Assembly (NCBI GenBank): GCA_015233155.1
Contig: JADFYG010000013.1
Location: 33,740-97,739, forward strand
Reading direction: 5' to 3'
DNA length: 64,000 nucleotides
From: Candidatus Rifleibacteriota bacterium
GTDB lineage: Bacteria > Muiribacteriota > Ozemobacteria > Ozemobacterales > Ozemobacteraceae
Positions 9,763 through 17,759 of the stretch are shown here, in pieces (the first letter of the stretch is position 1; every line of letters starts with the position of its first letter). Under the pieces are notes generated by a model, which had not been told where the DNA came from, ran no database searches, and was given only the letters and a program-made list of their open reading frames with translations. The position numbers and the translations under genes are program-made.

Positions 9763-10106
9763 CACTCACGGAACTCGGCCAGGCCGTCTTCAAGACAGTC
9801 GACACTTATCTTGCACGTTTCGGGCGTGATATGGGAGTGGAGATGTCGCTTGTTGTCGGGCCTTTGCAGGAAAGTTTCACTTTATTTTTGCCTGATGGGA
9901 GCAGCTTGTTTCTCAAGACGTTTCCGCATAAGAATTTTAAGAACGAAACTGTATTTCGCATCGAAGTCTACATGACTCGTTCCGGCGATATGCGGGGAAA
10001 TCGGGTAGCTTTCATCGAGATAGCCCGCGTTCAGGAGTCATTGATAGAGATTCCGCCTTTCGTAGAAGGCGTCCTGACTCGTTCCAGCCTGAGTGAACCC
10101 CAATAA
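9741..10106 (+). CDS. Hypothetical protein coupled to thrS
   Basis: 121 residues, unrecognised. It starts at ATG 9741 inside the end of thrS with GGTGAGG immediately upstream, so translation is probably coupled. The sequence looks like a compact alpha/beta protein (LGQAVFKTVDTYLARFGRDMG helix, then SLVVGPLQESFTLFLPDGSSLFLKTFP strands), with no signal peptide, cysteines or membrane segments. A DUF3006 gene follows 15 bases later. No function can be assigned. Confidence 0.65.
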   Translation: MEKGKLLTLTELGQAVFKTVDTYLARFGRDMGVEMSLVVGPLQESFTLFLPDGSSLFLKTFPHKNFKNETVFRIEVYMTRSGDMRGNRVAFIEIARVQESLIEIPPFVEGVLTRSSLSEPQ

Positions 10107-10121
10107 AAGGAGTGTGTAACA

Positions 10122-10313
10122 ATGCAGGCAGTTATTGACAAGATAGAGGGTGGGTATGTTCGGTGTCTTATTGAAAACGGCGATGTATTGCGCCTGTTCA
10201 AGACTCGCTTGCCGGAAGGCGTTGCCGAGGGTGATGTGTTGAAGCTGAGTTTTTCGATAGATGTCGAGGCTACAAAACGACAACGTGAGCTGATGGCTCA
10301 GACTGCGCGCTGA
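10122..10313 (+). CDS. DUF3006 family small protein
   Basis: 63 residues with AAAAGGAG nine bases upstream of the ATG. The sequence begins MQAVIDKIEGGYVRCLIENGD and continues with LPEGVAEGDVLKLSF, the characteristic order of DUF3006 proteins: a small beta-barrel-like domain followed by a helical basic tail (KRQRELMAQTAR). DUF3006 proteins are widespread and of unknown role. It is the last gene of the synthetase run, followed directly by a terminator. Confidence 0.8.
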   Translation: MQAVIDKIEGGYVRCLIENGDVLRLFKTRLPEGVAEGDVLKLSFSIDVEATKRQRELMAQTAR

Positions 10314-10355
10314 ACGGTTCAAGCGGTAACCGACACCGCTTGATTCCGTTTGTTT
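10313..10355 (+). terminator. Rho-independent terminator after DUF3006 gene
   Basis: Arms 10313-10327 (AACGGTTCAAGCGGT) and 10335-10350 pair with a one-base bulge, followed by a T-rich run TTTGTTTT. Confidence 0.75.
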
Positions 10356-10367
10356 TAAGAGGTGACG

Positions 10368-10406
10368 AACCACCTGAGAAAGCGTAGTGCGCTTTCTCAG
10401 GTGGTT
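10368..10406 (+). promoter_or_regulatory. Perfect 17-bp hairpin in the leader of the cyclase gene
   Basis: AACCACCTGAGAAAGCG (10368-10384) and CGCTTTCTCAGGTGGTT (10390-10406) form a perfect stem with a 5-base loop. No T-run follows, and it ends about 25 bases before the cyclase start. It may be a second terminator without a T tail, an mRNA-leader hairpin or a protein-binding site. Confidence 0.6.
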
Positions 10407-10430
10407 GTGTTGTCATGAGGTCGTGTGAAT

Positions 10431-12545
10431 ATGTCTGATTCGGGGTTGGAACAAAAAAGTTCTGCCGGAAAGCTTATTGATTTTTTAGCTTTAGCAGGAT
10501 TTGTGGCGACTATTCTGGCCTCATATCTTATTGCCACGAACAAGGCTCCGAGAACAATCAAGTGGCTGTATGAGCATTTTTATCTTTTCGCCGTCGTTGG
10601 AACGATTGGGTTCCTGGGTGAGCGTATTTCTGTCGCGCTGTTGATACTGCTTCTTCCGACAGCACTTATCGGAGGAACATATTTTCTCACATTTCAACCG
10701 GAAAAATATCCCTTGGAAGACTGGTTTGCCTTGTATTCCATGCTGGTTGTATCCGCGGCCCTGTTCTCGTTTTATCTGTTCTACCGGTGGGAACAGACAA
10801 AAAAGATGAGGGCGATCGAGGGTGAAGTTCCGAAAAGCCGTGTGGATCCAGCGATTGTGGCTCAATATCGGGATGAGCAGTTAAGGGAAAAAGCCGCTGA
10901 AAATGAGAAACTTGCTGGTCTTGCACCGCTCGTCAGTGCGAGAGAAGGTGATACAAAGAGAAAGCTGAAAGGCGCAAAAGAAGAAAAACCGTTAAATCCG
11001 AATGAAACGGCAGATCAGCGTTTCAGGCGCGAAACAGATGAGTTGAAGGAGTTATTGAATCAGAAAACAATGAAATTCTCTTCGACGCTTGTGCGCATGA
11101 AGGAACTTTCAAAAAGTCTCGAGCACAGCGAAATCTATAAGGCGATCATCGAAAATATTGAGAAGGGCGTTGATGGTGAGCGCGTTCAACTTCTGTTGAA
11201 TAATGAAAAGGATTCTTGTCTTCGAGTTGTGGAAGTTAACAAGGGGACCCCGGAAAACGAATCGCGGAGACTTAAAGAGCTCGTTATTCCGCATGAAGAG
11301 AACAGCATGCTTGGTTACCTGATGACGTCTTCCAAAAGTGTCGCCGTAACCAGTCTTATCGGCGCTCAGGACTTAAAGCTCGATCCGAAGACGAGCGGTC
11401 TTGTTGATAAAGGATTATTGAAATCTATTCTTATCGCTCCGATCTATGTTCAGAAAAAAATATTCGCCGTCATCAACGTCGAGAAGTTGAAGAAAGCGGA
11501 TTATACACGCGATGATCAGAATCTTGTAGCGACCTGTGCCGATGTCGCGGGGCTGGTTATGAGCAACGCCAAACTATATGCCGCTACCATGGAGGATCTC
11601 TCTTCGACGAAAAAGATTTCCGAGGAACAGTTGCGTAAAAACGAGGAGATGAAAGGTGCTCTGTCGCGAATCGTGTCGCCGCGTGTTCTCGAAATGATGC
11701 TGAAAAATCCGTCGATGATGAAGCTGGGCGGAACCAAATGCGAGGTGACTGTTTTTTTCTCGGATATTCGAGGTTTTACCCGGATGTCCGAAGGAATGGA
11801 TCCACAGGTGCTCGTCGAACAGCTCAACGTTTACTTTACGCGCATGACGGATATTCTGATGCAGATGGACGGAACTCTGGACAAATATGTAGGTGATGAA
11901 ATGATGGCTTTGTTCGGGGCACCGGCCAGCCAGCCCGATGATCCATTCAGGGCTGTTCTTTGTGCGATCACTATGATGTCCGCTTTACGTGAGCTTCAGG
12001 TTGTGTGGAAAAAGGAAGGAAAGCCGGTCATTGAAATAGGTATCGGTATTCATACGGGTATTATGACGGCCGGCTATATGGGGTCTGAAAAGCAGCTTTC
12101 TTATACCGTTATCGGGGATAACGTAAATCTGGGTGCTCGTGTCATGGCGAATGCAAAGCCGATGGAGATCCTTATCACGCGTGCTGTGTTCGAGCGCGTC
12201 AAGGAGTGCTTCGAAACCGAGGTTTTAGAACCTATCATGGTTAAGGGAAAGTCTATGGCTATCGAGATTTTTTTGGTTAAGAAAGTAAAAGCGGGTGTGA
12301 ATTTGGAAACGGTTATGAGTAAATCGACAGCCATGGGCGAGGAAGTCACGGTTGGAGCTCAATCGGCGGCGGCGGCATCGACAGTTCGTTCGCAGTCGGT
12401 ATTAATGGGACTTACGACAGAGCAGCAGAGCAAACAGAATGTGCAGATAGATACGAAGCCGAAAGTGATCGAATGCGCGAACTGCGGTACAGAAAACGAT
12501 ATGCAGATAAAATTCTGCAGTAAATGCGGGATGCCTATTTTCTGA
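10431..12545 (+). CDS. Membrane GAF-domain class III adenylate/guanylate cyclase with zinc ribbon
   Basis: About 704 residues. Four predicted membrane segments lie in residues ~14-120, then a charged linker and coiled coil, a GAF-type sensor domain (~220-375), a class III cyclase domain (~420-620) and a C-terminal zinc ribbon (CANCG...CSKCG). Catalytic features are intact: FFSDIRGFTRMSE (first metal Asp), LDKYVGDEMMALFGAP (second Asp, plus Lys) and YTVIGDNVNLGARV (transition-state Asn and Arg). It should make cAMP or cGMP from ATP or GTP at the inner membrane in response to a ligand bound by GAF. Substrate choice is not certain from sequence alone. GTG 10425 is an alternative start; ATG 10431 is preferred with GAGG upstream. 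Confidence 0.9.
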   Translation: MSDSGLEQKSSAGKLIDFLALAGFVATILASYLIATNKAPRTIKWLYEHFYLFAVVGTIGFLGERISVALLILLLPTALIGGTYFLTFQPEKYPLEDWFALYSMLVVSAALFSFYLFYRWEQTKKMRAIEGEVPKSRVDPAIVAQYRDEQLREKAAENEKLAGLAPLVSAREGDTKRKLKGAKEEKPLNPNETADQRFRRETDELKELLNQKTMKFSSTLVRMKELSKSLEHSEIYKAIIENIEKGVDGERVQLLLNNEKDSCLRVVEVNKGTPENESRRLKELVIPHEENSMLGYLMTSSKSVAVTSLIGAQDLKLDPKTSGLVDKGLLKSILIAPIYVQKKIFAVINVEKLKKADYTRDDQNLVATCADVAGLVMSNAKLYAATMEDLSSTKKISEEQLRKNEEMKGALSRIVSPRVLEMMLKNPSMMKLGGTKCEVTVFFSDIRGFTRMSEGMDPQVLVEQLNVYFTRMTDILMQMDGTLDKYVGDEMMALFGAPASQPDDPFRAVLCAITMMSALRELQVVWKKEGKPVIEIGIGIHTGIMTAGYMGSEKQLSYTVIGDNVNLGARVMANAKPMEILITRAVFERVKECFETEVLEPIMVKGKSMAIEIFLVKKVKAGVNLETVMSKSTAMGEEVTVGAQSAAAASTVRSQSVLMGLTTEQQSKQNVQIDTKPKVIECANCGTENDMQIKFCSKCGMPIF

Positions 12546-12550
12546 TGAAT

Positions 12551-12598
12551 AACAGTTACGGCGGGCACGAAATGCCGTGCCCGCCGTAACTGTTATTT
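12551..12598 (+). terminator. Terminator after the cyclase gene
   Basis: An 18-bp perfect inverted repeat (arms 12551-12568 and 12577-12594, beginning AACAGTTACGGCGGGCAC) followed by ATTTTG. It lies 6 bases after the cyclase stop codon. Confidence 0.75.
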
Positions 12599-12703
12599 TG
12601 CGATGCGATATCGTCTGAATCAGGGTAGGCGCAATTAATCAAAAATTGGCCGATGCGCGGCTCTCATGAGGCAAGGCGCCCGAAAGGGCGAGACTATGAC
12701 TAT

Positions 12704-12732
12704 GGTAGGGCGTGACCGCCGGGCACGCCGAG
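12704..12732 (+). repeat. Covarying-arm palindromic repeat, copy 1
   Basis: The unit reads GGTAGGGCGTGACCGCCGGG then CACGCCGAG. Arms GGCGTG/CACGCC pair around the loop ACCGCCGGG. Copies at 13323 and 63138 change both arms together. The rest of the 12599-12802 gap holds another small CGCCC-GAAA-GGGCG hairpin near 12678 and nothing else I can name. Confidence 0.65.
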
Positions 12733-12802
12733 GTGTGAAGCGGGATGCCCGGAAGTTTGCCCCATCAAGGCGCTTTTAATGCATTTTGCCCGACCGGATG
12801 TA

Positions 12803-13093
12803 TCAGGCCTGTTTGGAGTGGGTTTCAGTTTTCTGGGTGGTCTGATTGAACAGGTCGCGGGTAAAAGTCTCTATGCGGCTTGTTACGACCCGGTTGTTCT
12901 TCTGATATTCATCAAATGCCTTGTTGATCATCTCAAGGTTTTTCTTGCTGGTTTCGTTGATAGCGTCACGGGACATGTCGGCAAGCTTCACGATATTCTC
13001 GTTGAGTGTCATGAAGAAACGCATGCTGTTTTCCATGCCTTCGCGGGAGAGGCGGATCATTTCGTCGCGATCGAAAAGGTTTTGGTTCATCAT
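12803..13093 (-). CDS. Small helical phasin-like protein
   Basis: 96 residues, almost entirely amphipathic helix (MENSMRFFMTLNENIVKLAD, INETSKKNLEMINKAFDEYQ, FTRDLFNQT), no signal peptide and no cysteines. Size, position of the helix breaks and the MxNxxxFFxxxxENxxKL-type repeats resemble phasin-like proteins that coat polyhydroxyalkanoate granules. The resemblance is structural, and no PHA synthase gene is in the window. GGAG lies 10 bases before the first of two adjacent ATG codons. It has a very good sigma-70-type promoter with flanking palindromes (13176-13204), suggesting strong, regulated, monocistronic expression. Confidence 0.65.
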   Translation of the reverse strand: MMNQNLFDRDEMIRLSREGMENSMRFFMTLNENIVKLADMSRDAINETSKKNLEMINKAFDEYQKNNRVVTSRIETFTRDLFNQTTQKTETHSKQA

Positions 13094-13175
13094 GGGTTTA
13101 GTTCTCCTGTTATAATATTTTTTTGCAACTGGTTTTGCTTTGCGTTCCGGTATCGGATCGCTTGCTCACAAATAA

Positions 13176-13204
13176 ATAATAGCAAAATGTTTGACACAAG
13201 TCAA
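13176..13204 (-). promoter_or_regulatory. Sigma-70 promoter of the phasin-like gene with palindromes
   Basis: On the minus strand: TTGACT (13204-13199), 17-base spacer, TATTAT (13181-13176). The -35 box is one arm of the inverted repeat TTGAC-ACAA-GTCAA (13191-13204). Just upstream lies a second palindrome TTTTGCA-T-TGCAAAA (13212-13226). Either could be an operator; no regulator is identified. Confidence 0.75.
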
Positions 13205-13322
13205 GATATTATTTTGCATTGCAAAAAAATATTATTGCAAGAGCATTTATTTCATCTGTCTGCTTTATGACTGAATTTCGCGGATTATGCGACTCTAATA
13301 GCTCTACAAAGGAATAGCTTCA

Positions 13323-13352
13323 GGTAGGGCGGGACCGCCGGGCCCGCCGAGG
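13323..13352 (+). repeat. Covarying-arm palindromic repeat, copy 2
   Basis: GGTAGGGCGGGACCGCCGGG then CCCGCCGAGG. Arms GGCGGG/CCCGCC around the same ACCGCCGGG loop as copy 1. It lies between the phasin-like promoter region and the 3' end of the secretin gene. Confidence 0.65.
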
Positions 13353-13388
13353 TTTTATGGCATGCCAAAACAATATTCAATGCATCTT

Positions 13389-15608
13389 TCAGGGCTGGAC
13401 GCTCAGGCGAGGTTCAGGCAATGCGACGATCTTTTTCCCGGACTTATCTTGCAATGATGCCGTTGATGGCGCGGAATGATCGCGAACGATGTGCGGTGTT
13501 ATAAAGATAATCAGCTCCGTGCGCGTTTCCGAACTCGTTTTTTTCTGAAACATTTTTCCTATTCCTGGCAGATCGCCCAGAAAAGGAACCTTGGAAATCG
13601 AGTCGCTCTTGTCGGTTTTTATCATGCCGCCGATCACTATCGTGTGATTGTTTTTCACGATAACCTGAGTTTGTGCGCTGCGATTACTCAGATTCGGCGT
13701 AGCATTGCCGCCGAGCGTTGTGAATCCCAATACGCTGGAAATTGTCGGATTGATGTTCAGAAAAACTTCATCATTACCTGTGACGGATGGAGTTACAAGA
13801 AGAGTGATGTTTGCGTTTACCTGGCTGACGGTGTTAGAGACGTTTCCGGTCTGAGCGTTCACATTGGATGCCGAAATAAAAGAAATCGCCTGCCCAACCG
13901 TTATGTTTGCCTGTCGATTGTTGAGGGTCGTAATTACCGGATTGGAAAGCACCTTGGCAAAATCATGTGTTTTCAGCATGGCGAGCAATGCCGTAAACTG
14001 ATTCACGTTGAGGCTTCCGAATCTGAAAACCCCCGTCCCGCCTGCGTCTGATGTTTCCGGCGCGATATTTGCGCTGAATGCGTTTTCCGTGGTTCCCGGA
14101 ATGGGAATCGATTTCTGCCAGTTGATTCCGAGACGCTCTTCCTCATTTAGATTAATTTCATAGATATGCGCATCGATTGTAACCTGGATTGGTGCAATGT
14201 CCAGCTTTGTAATGAGCTCACGGATCTTGTCCAGACTATTCTGCGTGGCTGTAATGATCATCATATCCATACGCCCGGCGCTTGGCGTACCGCCACCGGC
14301 TGCGCCGCCCGCAGCAGCAGCCTGTGATGACTGTGCGGATGAATATGTCTGTATACTCGCTCCTGGAACAACCATATTGATCGGCCCCGTCAGGTTCACG
14401 GCATCGACATAATCGAGATAAAACACCTCAGTGACAGGGCGTGTCTGGATATCGACAGTGGTTTCTTTTATATCTATCTGCGGGAGCAGATTTCGAATGT
14501 TCTCGATAACGTTCGGAGTATCCTTGATTATCAGTGAGTTGGTTCTGGGATCAATTTCCGAGCTTCCCCGGGAGGGAGTGAGCGTCTTGTCTATGATCGA
14601 TTTTACATCGCTGGCGATGGCATTCGTAATGGGGAAAATCGCCGTAGAGAGAGGTGCGTTTTCCGCCTTGTAAATGCGCAAAATAGTTGTGTCCCAGGAA
14701 AAGGCCAGATTCTGACTTCGCAGAATCGTGTTCATTGCGTCTTCGACGGTAACATCATTAAATAGAATAGTTATATTGCCGGTAATGTCATTTGCCAGCA
14801 TCAGATTCAGATTAACAAGGCCGGCCAGGCCTCGCAGTGCATCCTTAACGTCGGTATCGCGAAAGTCCAGTGATTTTATGCGGATATTGTATCCGGCTGG
14901 AAGGACAAACGTTGAACTAAGCGACACTTCACCTTGCATCGGTGCATTCGGCGAAGGCCTTGGGTTCATCGGAGGAAGCGATTGAGCGCCGGTGATTGGT
15001 GCCGTCGGAGTATTGTCTCCGCCTCCTGTTGTTGTCGGAGAAGTGCTTCCAACTGAAAGACCGGAAGCCCCCTGATGTTGGCTTCCGGATCTGGCTGCTC
15101 CGGAAGTTATCGGCGGATTTGAAACAATTATAGGTGCCGGATTCATAGGGCTTCCGGAAGAGGCCGGCTGAGCAGTGAGTTGATAAAATGGGCCGATTTC
15201 AGGGCTTCCGAAATCTTCAGGTACCGTTAACGTTTCGTTGGAAATACGTTCGCGACCGGGCGGAAGATTTTTGTCGCCGGTCGTATGGGGCATGGATGTC
15301 GGGGAGAGCGCCGTTCGATCGTAGAAATCGAATTCCCGGGAAACCTGGCGTGATTGGGGCCAGGCGGACGATGTTATCGCCGACATATTTTTACTCATGC
15401 CTTCCGGATCGATATTCCCACGGATAGCTGGTGCCGGACTGCGTATCGTTCCTTTGCGTGGCATCGGACACCAAGTCGAGCCAGTTCCGCCTCCGCCGGA
15501 GGCCGGGGGTGGAGATCCCGCTTCTACAAGCGTTTTCGAAGACTCAGAAAGCAGAAGCGCCACGATAAGAATCGTGGTTCTCCAGCACTTATCGAATAAC
15601 AGCGGCAT
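13389..15608 (-). CDS. pilQ: Type IV pilus / type II secretion secretin (PilQ-like)
   Basis: 739 residues. An N-terminal signal peptide (TTILIVALLLSESSKTLVEA) is followed by ~180 residues of Pro/Ser/Gly-rich linker, a secretin N-terminal (STN-like) domain (IKSLDFRDTDVKDALRGLAG), two further N-domains (SDVKSIIDKTLTPSRGSSEID; TEVFYLDYVDAVNLTGPINM) and a C-terminal secretin domain ending VIGGMIKTDKSDSISKVPFL and TRTELIIFITPHIV. An Ala/Gly/Ser-rich insertion splits the last N-domain. Secretins form the outer membrane pore through which pili or substrates exit. It is the last gene of a minus-strand assembly cluster (pilMN, pilO, pilP-like, lipoprotein). No peptidoglycan-binding AMIN domain is obvious. 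PilQ rather than GspD is chosen because of the PilMNO neighbours. Confidence 0.93.
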   Translation of the reverse strand: MPLLFDKCWRTTILIVALLLSESSKTLVEAGSPPPASGGGGTGSTWCPMPRKGTIRSPAPAIRGNIDPEGMSKNMSAITSSAWPQSRQVSREFDFYDRTALSPTSMPHTTGDKNLPPGRERISNETLTVPEDFGSPEIGPFYQLTAQPASSGSPMNPAPIIVSNPPITSGAARSGSQHQGASGLSVGSTSPTTTGGGDNTPTAPITGAQSLPPMNPRPSPNAPMQGEVSLSSTFVLPAGYNIRIKSLDFRDTDVKDALRGLAGLVNLNLMLANDITGNITILFNDVTVEDAMNTILRSQNLAFSWDTTILRIYKAENAPLSTAIFPITNAIASDVKSIIDKTLTPSRGSSEIDPRTNSLIIKDTPNVIENIRNLLPQIDIKETTVDIQTRPVTEVFYLDYVDAVNLTGPINMVVPGASIQTYSSAQSSQAAAAGGAAGGGTPSAGRMDMMIITATQNSLDKIRELITKLDIAPIQVTIDAHIYEINLNEEERLGINWQKSIPIPGTTENAFSANIAPETSDAGGTGVFRFGSLNVNQFTALLAMLKTHDFAKVLSNPVITTLNNRQANITVGQAISFISASNVNAQTGNVSNTVSQVNANITLLVTPSVTGNDEVFLNINPTISSVLGFTTLGGNATPNLSNRSAQTQVIVKNNHTIVIGGMIKTDKSDSISKVPFLGDLPGIGKMFQKKTSSETRTELIIFITPHIVRDHSAPSTASLQDKSGKKIVALPEPRLSVQP

Positions 15609-15705
15609 GAGGAGGATTTCCCTTCGGAAGACAAGAACTCAGTTCTTGTATCGGCAGGAAACGCCTTGACGAGTAGGGCTGATGGAAATTCTGACTGAAA
15701 AAAGT

Positions 15706-16194
15706 CTACCGAAGCTGATAGAGAAGGCAGCTGGCCTCTCGCTGAGTGGTGTTGCCGTTTGCGTCATTTATAGTAAGGAGTATCGTGGCACGAATAGGGG
15801 AAATATTCGATGTCGAGCGGGAGAAGAGATCGACTACGCGCTGAGTATACACAGTGACCGGAATATTTGTCGTGGCATTCTGTGCCAGAAAGAGATCATA
15901 CGGGGTTTCTTCGATTCGAAGCTCCGGAATATTCTGCCCAAGATTTGTTGAATAGGCGACGGAGTAACTTTTCAGTTGAGATGGAACCCCTGAATCCGAG
16001 CGAAGAGCAATGCTGGGCTGTGTTACAGTTGCCGTTCCGGTGGCTGAAATCGCGGTAGGTGTAATTTCATATGGAGTCACGGAAACGACTGTCTGCAATA
16101 CGGCCGGATAAATCGTTTTTTCTGAACAGCCAACCAATGAAAAGTATGTGACTGCCAGCAAAAATAACAAGAAAGTTTTTCGCGGACGGATCAT
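15706..16194 (-). CDS. Pilus-locus lipoprotein
   Basis: 162 residues with a lipoprotein signal peptide (FLLFLLAVTYFSLVGC), the lipobox cysteine being near residue 23. The mature part is rich in Thr, Ser, Val and Ile and looks all-beta. It lies between the PilP-like gene and the secretin. In other systems that place may hold a pilotin or an inner-membrane alignment lipoprotein. That is context only; I do not recognise the family. The preceding gap contains a repeat block. Confidence 0.75.
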   Translation of the reverse strand: MIRPRKTFLLFLLAVTYFSLVGCSEKTIYPAVLQTVVSVTPYEITPTAISATGTATVTQPSIALRSDSGVPSQLKSYSVAYSTNLGQNIPELRIEETPYDLFLAQNATTNIPVTVYTQRVVDLFSRSTSNISPIRATILLTINDANGNTTQREASCLLYQLR

Positions 16195-16254
16195 CTTTGT
16201 TGTATCGGTAACTTCTCCATTTGCGCTTAATCTCTTTTCCGCTCTTTATCTGTT

Positions 16255-16412
16255 TTATCTTTGGCTAATATTCCGTCTTTTCTTCATCTGTGTTCATTCG
16301 TTTTTTTCTGTGTTTAATCACTGTCCGGTTTTTATCTGTGTCCATCCGTGTTCATCTGTGGATAAATTCTTTTTTCATCCTTATCTGTGTTTGTCCGATT
16401 TTATCTGTGGTT
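16255..16412. repeat. Dispersed TCTGTG repeat block between PilP-like and lipoprotein genes
   Basis: Several degenerate copies of ATCTGTGTCCATCCGTGTTC and ATCTGTGGTTAAT, the same family as at 7528-7700. The block touches the stop codon of the PilP-like gene. Confidence 0.8.
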
Positions 16413-17142
16413 AATTGCCCAATGGGTTCTTTTTGGCGAATTCGTCGCTGATATCGTATGTTCCGTCTGAAGCTATGGTTAGCTTTACACCTTTCTTTGG
16501 AATAAGCCAAATCCCCCCGGAATTCTCGAGAGTAACTAGTGATTTTTCTATTTTTTTGATCTGCTTTCCTCCAAAATCATCTCCCGACTTGTAGATACGA
16601 CGGTCGATAATGGCAAAAAGTCCGGCATCGGTTTCGATTGTTCCGCTGAAAGCAACCGGAAGTGGATGTATGAGTTTATTCAGAACAACCGCCGTTCCTG
16701 AACTCGTATGAGATGAAGGAGTTGCACTGGCAATCTTTGCCTTCTGCGCCGCTTCTATCATTTTTACGAATGGTGAGACTGCGAATGGCGCGCGATTTAA
16801 TTTTTTCCAGGCGACGAAGATTGTATCGGTAGCAAAACCTGGTGGTGTGTCTCCAATTGAACCAAGGTTGTCTGGTTCCGTGTTTGAACTGTCGGAAGCC
16901 GTTTCGGCAACCTTATCGATGGCTTCCTGTCCTGAGGTCAGCACAGTTCTGGAGGCAGTATCTATTGGAGGAGGTGCGTCCATAGCTTTGGATGCAACCT
17001 GCTGATCGTCGGGATACACTGCATTGAGAGAAGTCGGTCTTTGAGTGGGTTTTCTGGTTTTGGGTCGATTCTTGAACCAGTTCACACCCATTACGACTGA
17101 AAGTATGATGAGTCCAAGAAAAAACAAGCGTTTTGCGTCCAT
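16411..17142 (-). CDS. PilP/GspC-like pilus assembly protein
   Basis: 243 residues with one N-terminal membrane segment (LFFLGLIILSVVMGVNWF), a long Ser/Thr/Ala-rich linker and a C-terminal small beta domain (SGTIETDAGLFAIIDRRIY, then GGKQIKKIEKSLVTLENSGG). That last domain has the order typical of the PilP/GspC homology region, which docks to the secretin N-domains. It lies 6 bases after pilO. An inner-membrane-anchored periplasmic linker between PilNO and the secretin is the likely role. Unlike classical PilP there is no lipobox; the separate lipoprotein gene next to it may supply that part. Confidence 0.75.
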   Translation of the reverse strand: MDAKRLFFLGLIILSVVMGVNWFKNRPKTRKPTQRPTSLNAVYPDDQQVASKAMDAPPPIDTASRTVLTSGQEAIDKVAETASDSSNTEPDNLGSIGDTPPGFATDTIFVAWKKLNRAPFAVSPFVKMIEAAQKAKIASATPSSHTSSGTAVVLNKLIHPLPVAFSGTIETDAGLFAIIDRRIYKSGDDFGGKQIKKIEKSLVTLENSGGIWLIPKKGVKLTIASDGTYDISDEFAKKNPLGN

Positions 17143-17148
17143 AGCTGA

Positions 17149-17757
17149 TTATTGAGCCGTCGCAGTCGCAACCGGTTCGGGAAGAAGAATCGTCGTTGGG
17201 GTAAGTTCCAGCTTTATTGTTCCGCTGGCATCGGGGAGCAACGTGGGAAGATCAATGGAAATCAGCTTTGGACTTGCTTCGAGGACGCGCAGGAATAATC
17301 CCAGCTGTTGGAACGAGCCCGAAAAATTGATTTTGACTGGATATTCCTCGTAAGTAAAAGTTTCGGCAAATACTTTTGGAATGGGAGGTTGTGGATTGAT
17401 GCTTTTAATGTCGATGCCGACCAGTTTTCCCAGACGGCGGATTTCCTGCAGGAAGAGGGGAGCCTCCGATTTCTTGTAGCACATAGCCTCGACTTGTGAG
17501 CGTGCCTTTAAAAGGTCCGCCACTTCAGTCATCGTGTCATCTTTATTTGCGACGGCGTTCTGAAGACCATTGATCTGCTCTGAAATTGCTTTATTGGCCT
17601 TTGTCTGCTTGGACAAAATCGTTGCCTGAGGTGCATACAGCAGTTTGTAGGCGCCGAAGAGCAGCGCGAAGATGATTCCGATAAGAGGAGCGACATTATT
17701 CTTTGGGTCCTCCTTAGCCTTCTGTATCCATTCCTGGATATTGAATTCTTCAGCCAT
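17149..17757 (-). CDS. pilO: Type IV pilus inner-membrane alignment protein PilO
   Basis: 202 residues: a short cytoplasmic start, one membrane segment (VAPLIGIIFALLFGAYKLLY), a coiled coil (~residues 50-95) and a ferredoxin-like periplasmic domain (EEYPVKINFSGSFQQLGLFL is characteristic of PilO). PilO pairs with PilN to connect the cytoplasmic PilM ring to PilP and the secretin. It begins two bases after the PilMN fusion ends, so it is in the same operon. The C-terminus carries a short Pro/Ala/Thr-rich tail. Confidence 0.9.
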   Translation of the reverse strand: MAEEFNIQEWIQKAKEDPKNNVAPLIGIIFALLFGAYKLLYAPQATILSKQTKANKAISEQINGLQNAVANKDDTMTEVADLLKARSQVEAMCYKKSEAPLFLQEIRRLGKLVGIDIKSINPQPPIPKVFAETFTYEEYPVKINFSGSFQQLGLFLRVLEASPKLISIDLPTLLPDASGTIKLELTPTTILLPEPVATATAQ

Positions 17758-17759
17758 GA

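Noticed and set aside
13476..14051. 191-codon open frame antisense to the secretin gene
   Set aside because: Shadow of the secretin coding sequence; secretin motifs in the other strand are unambiguous.
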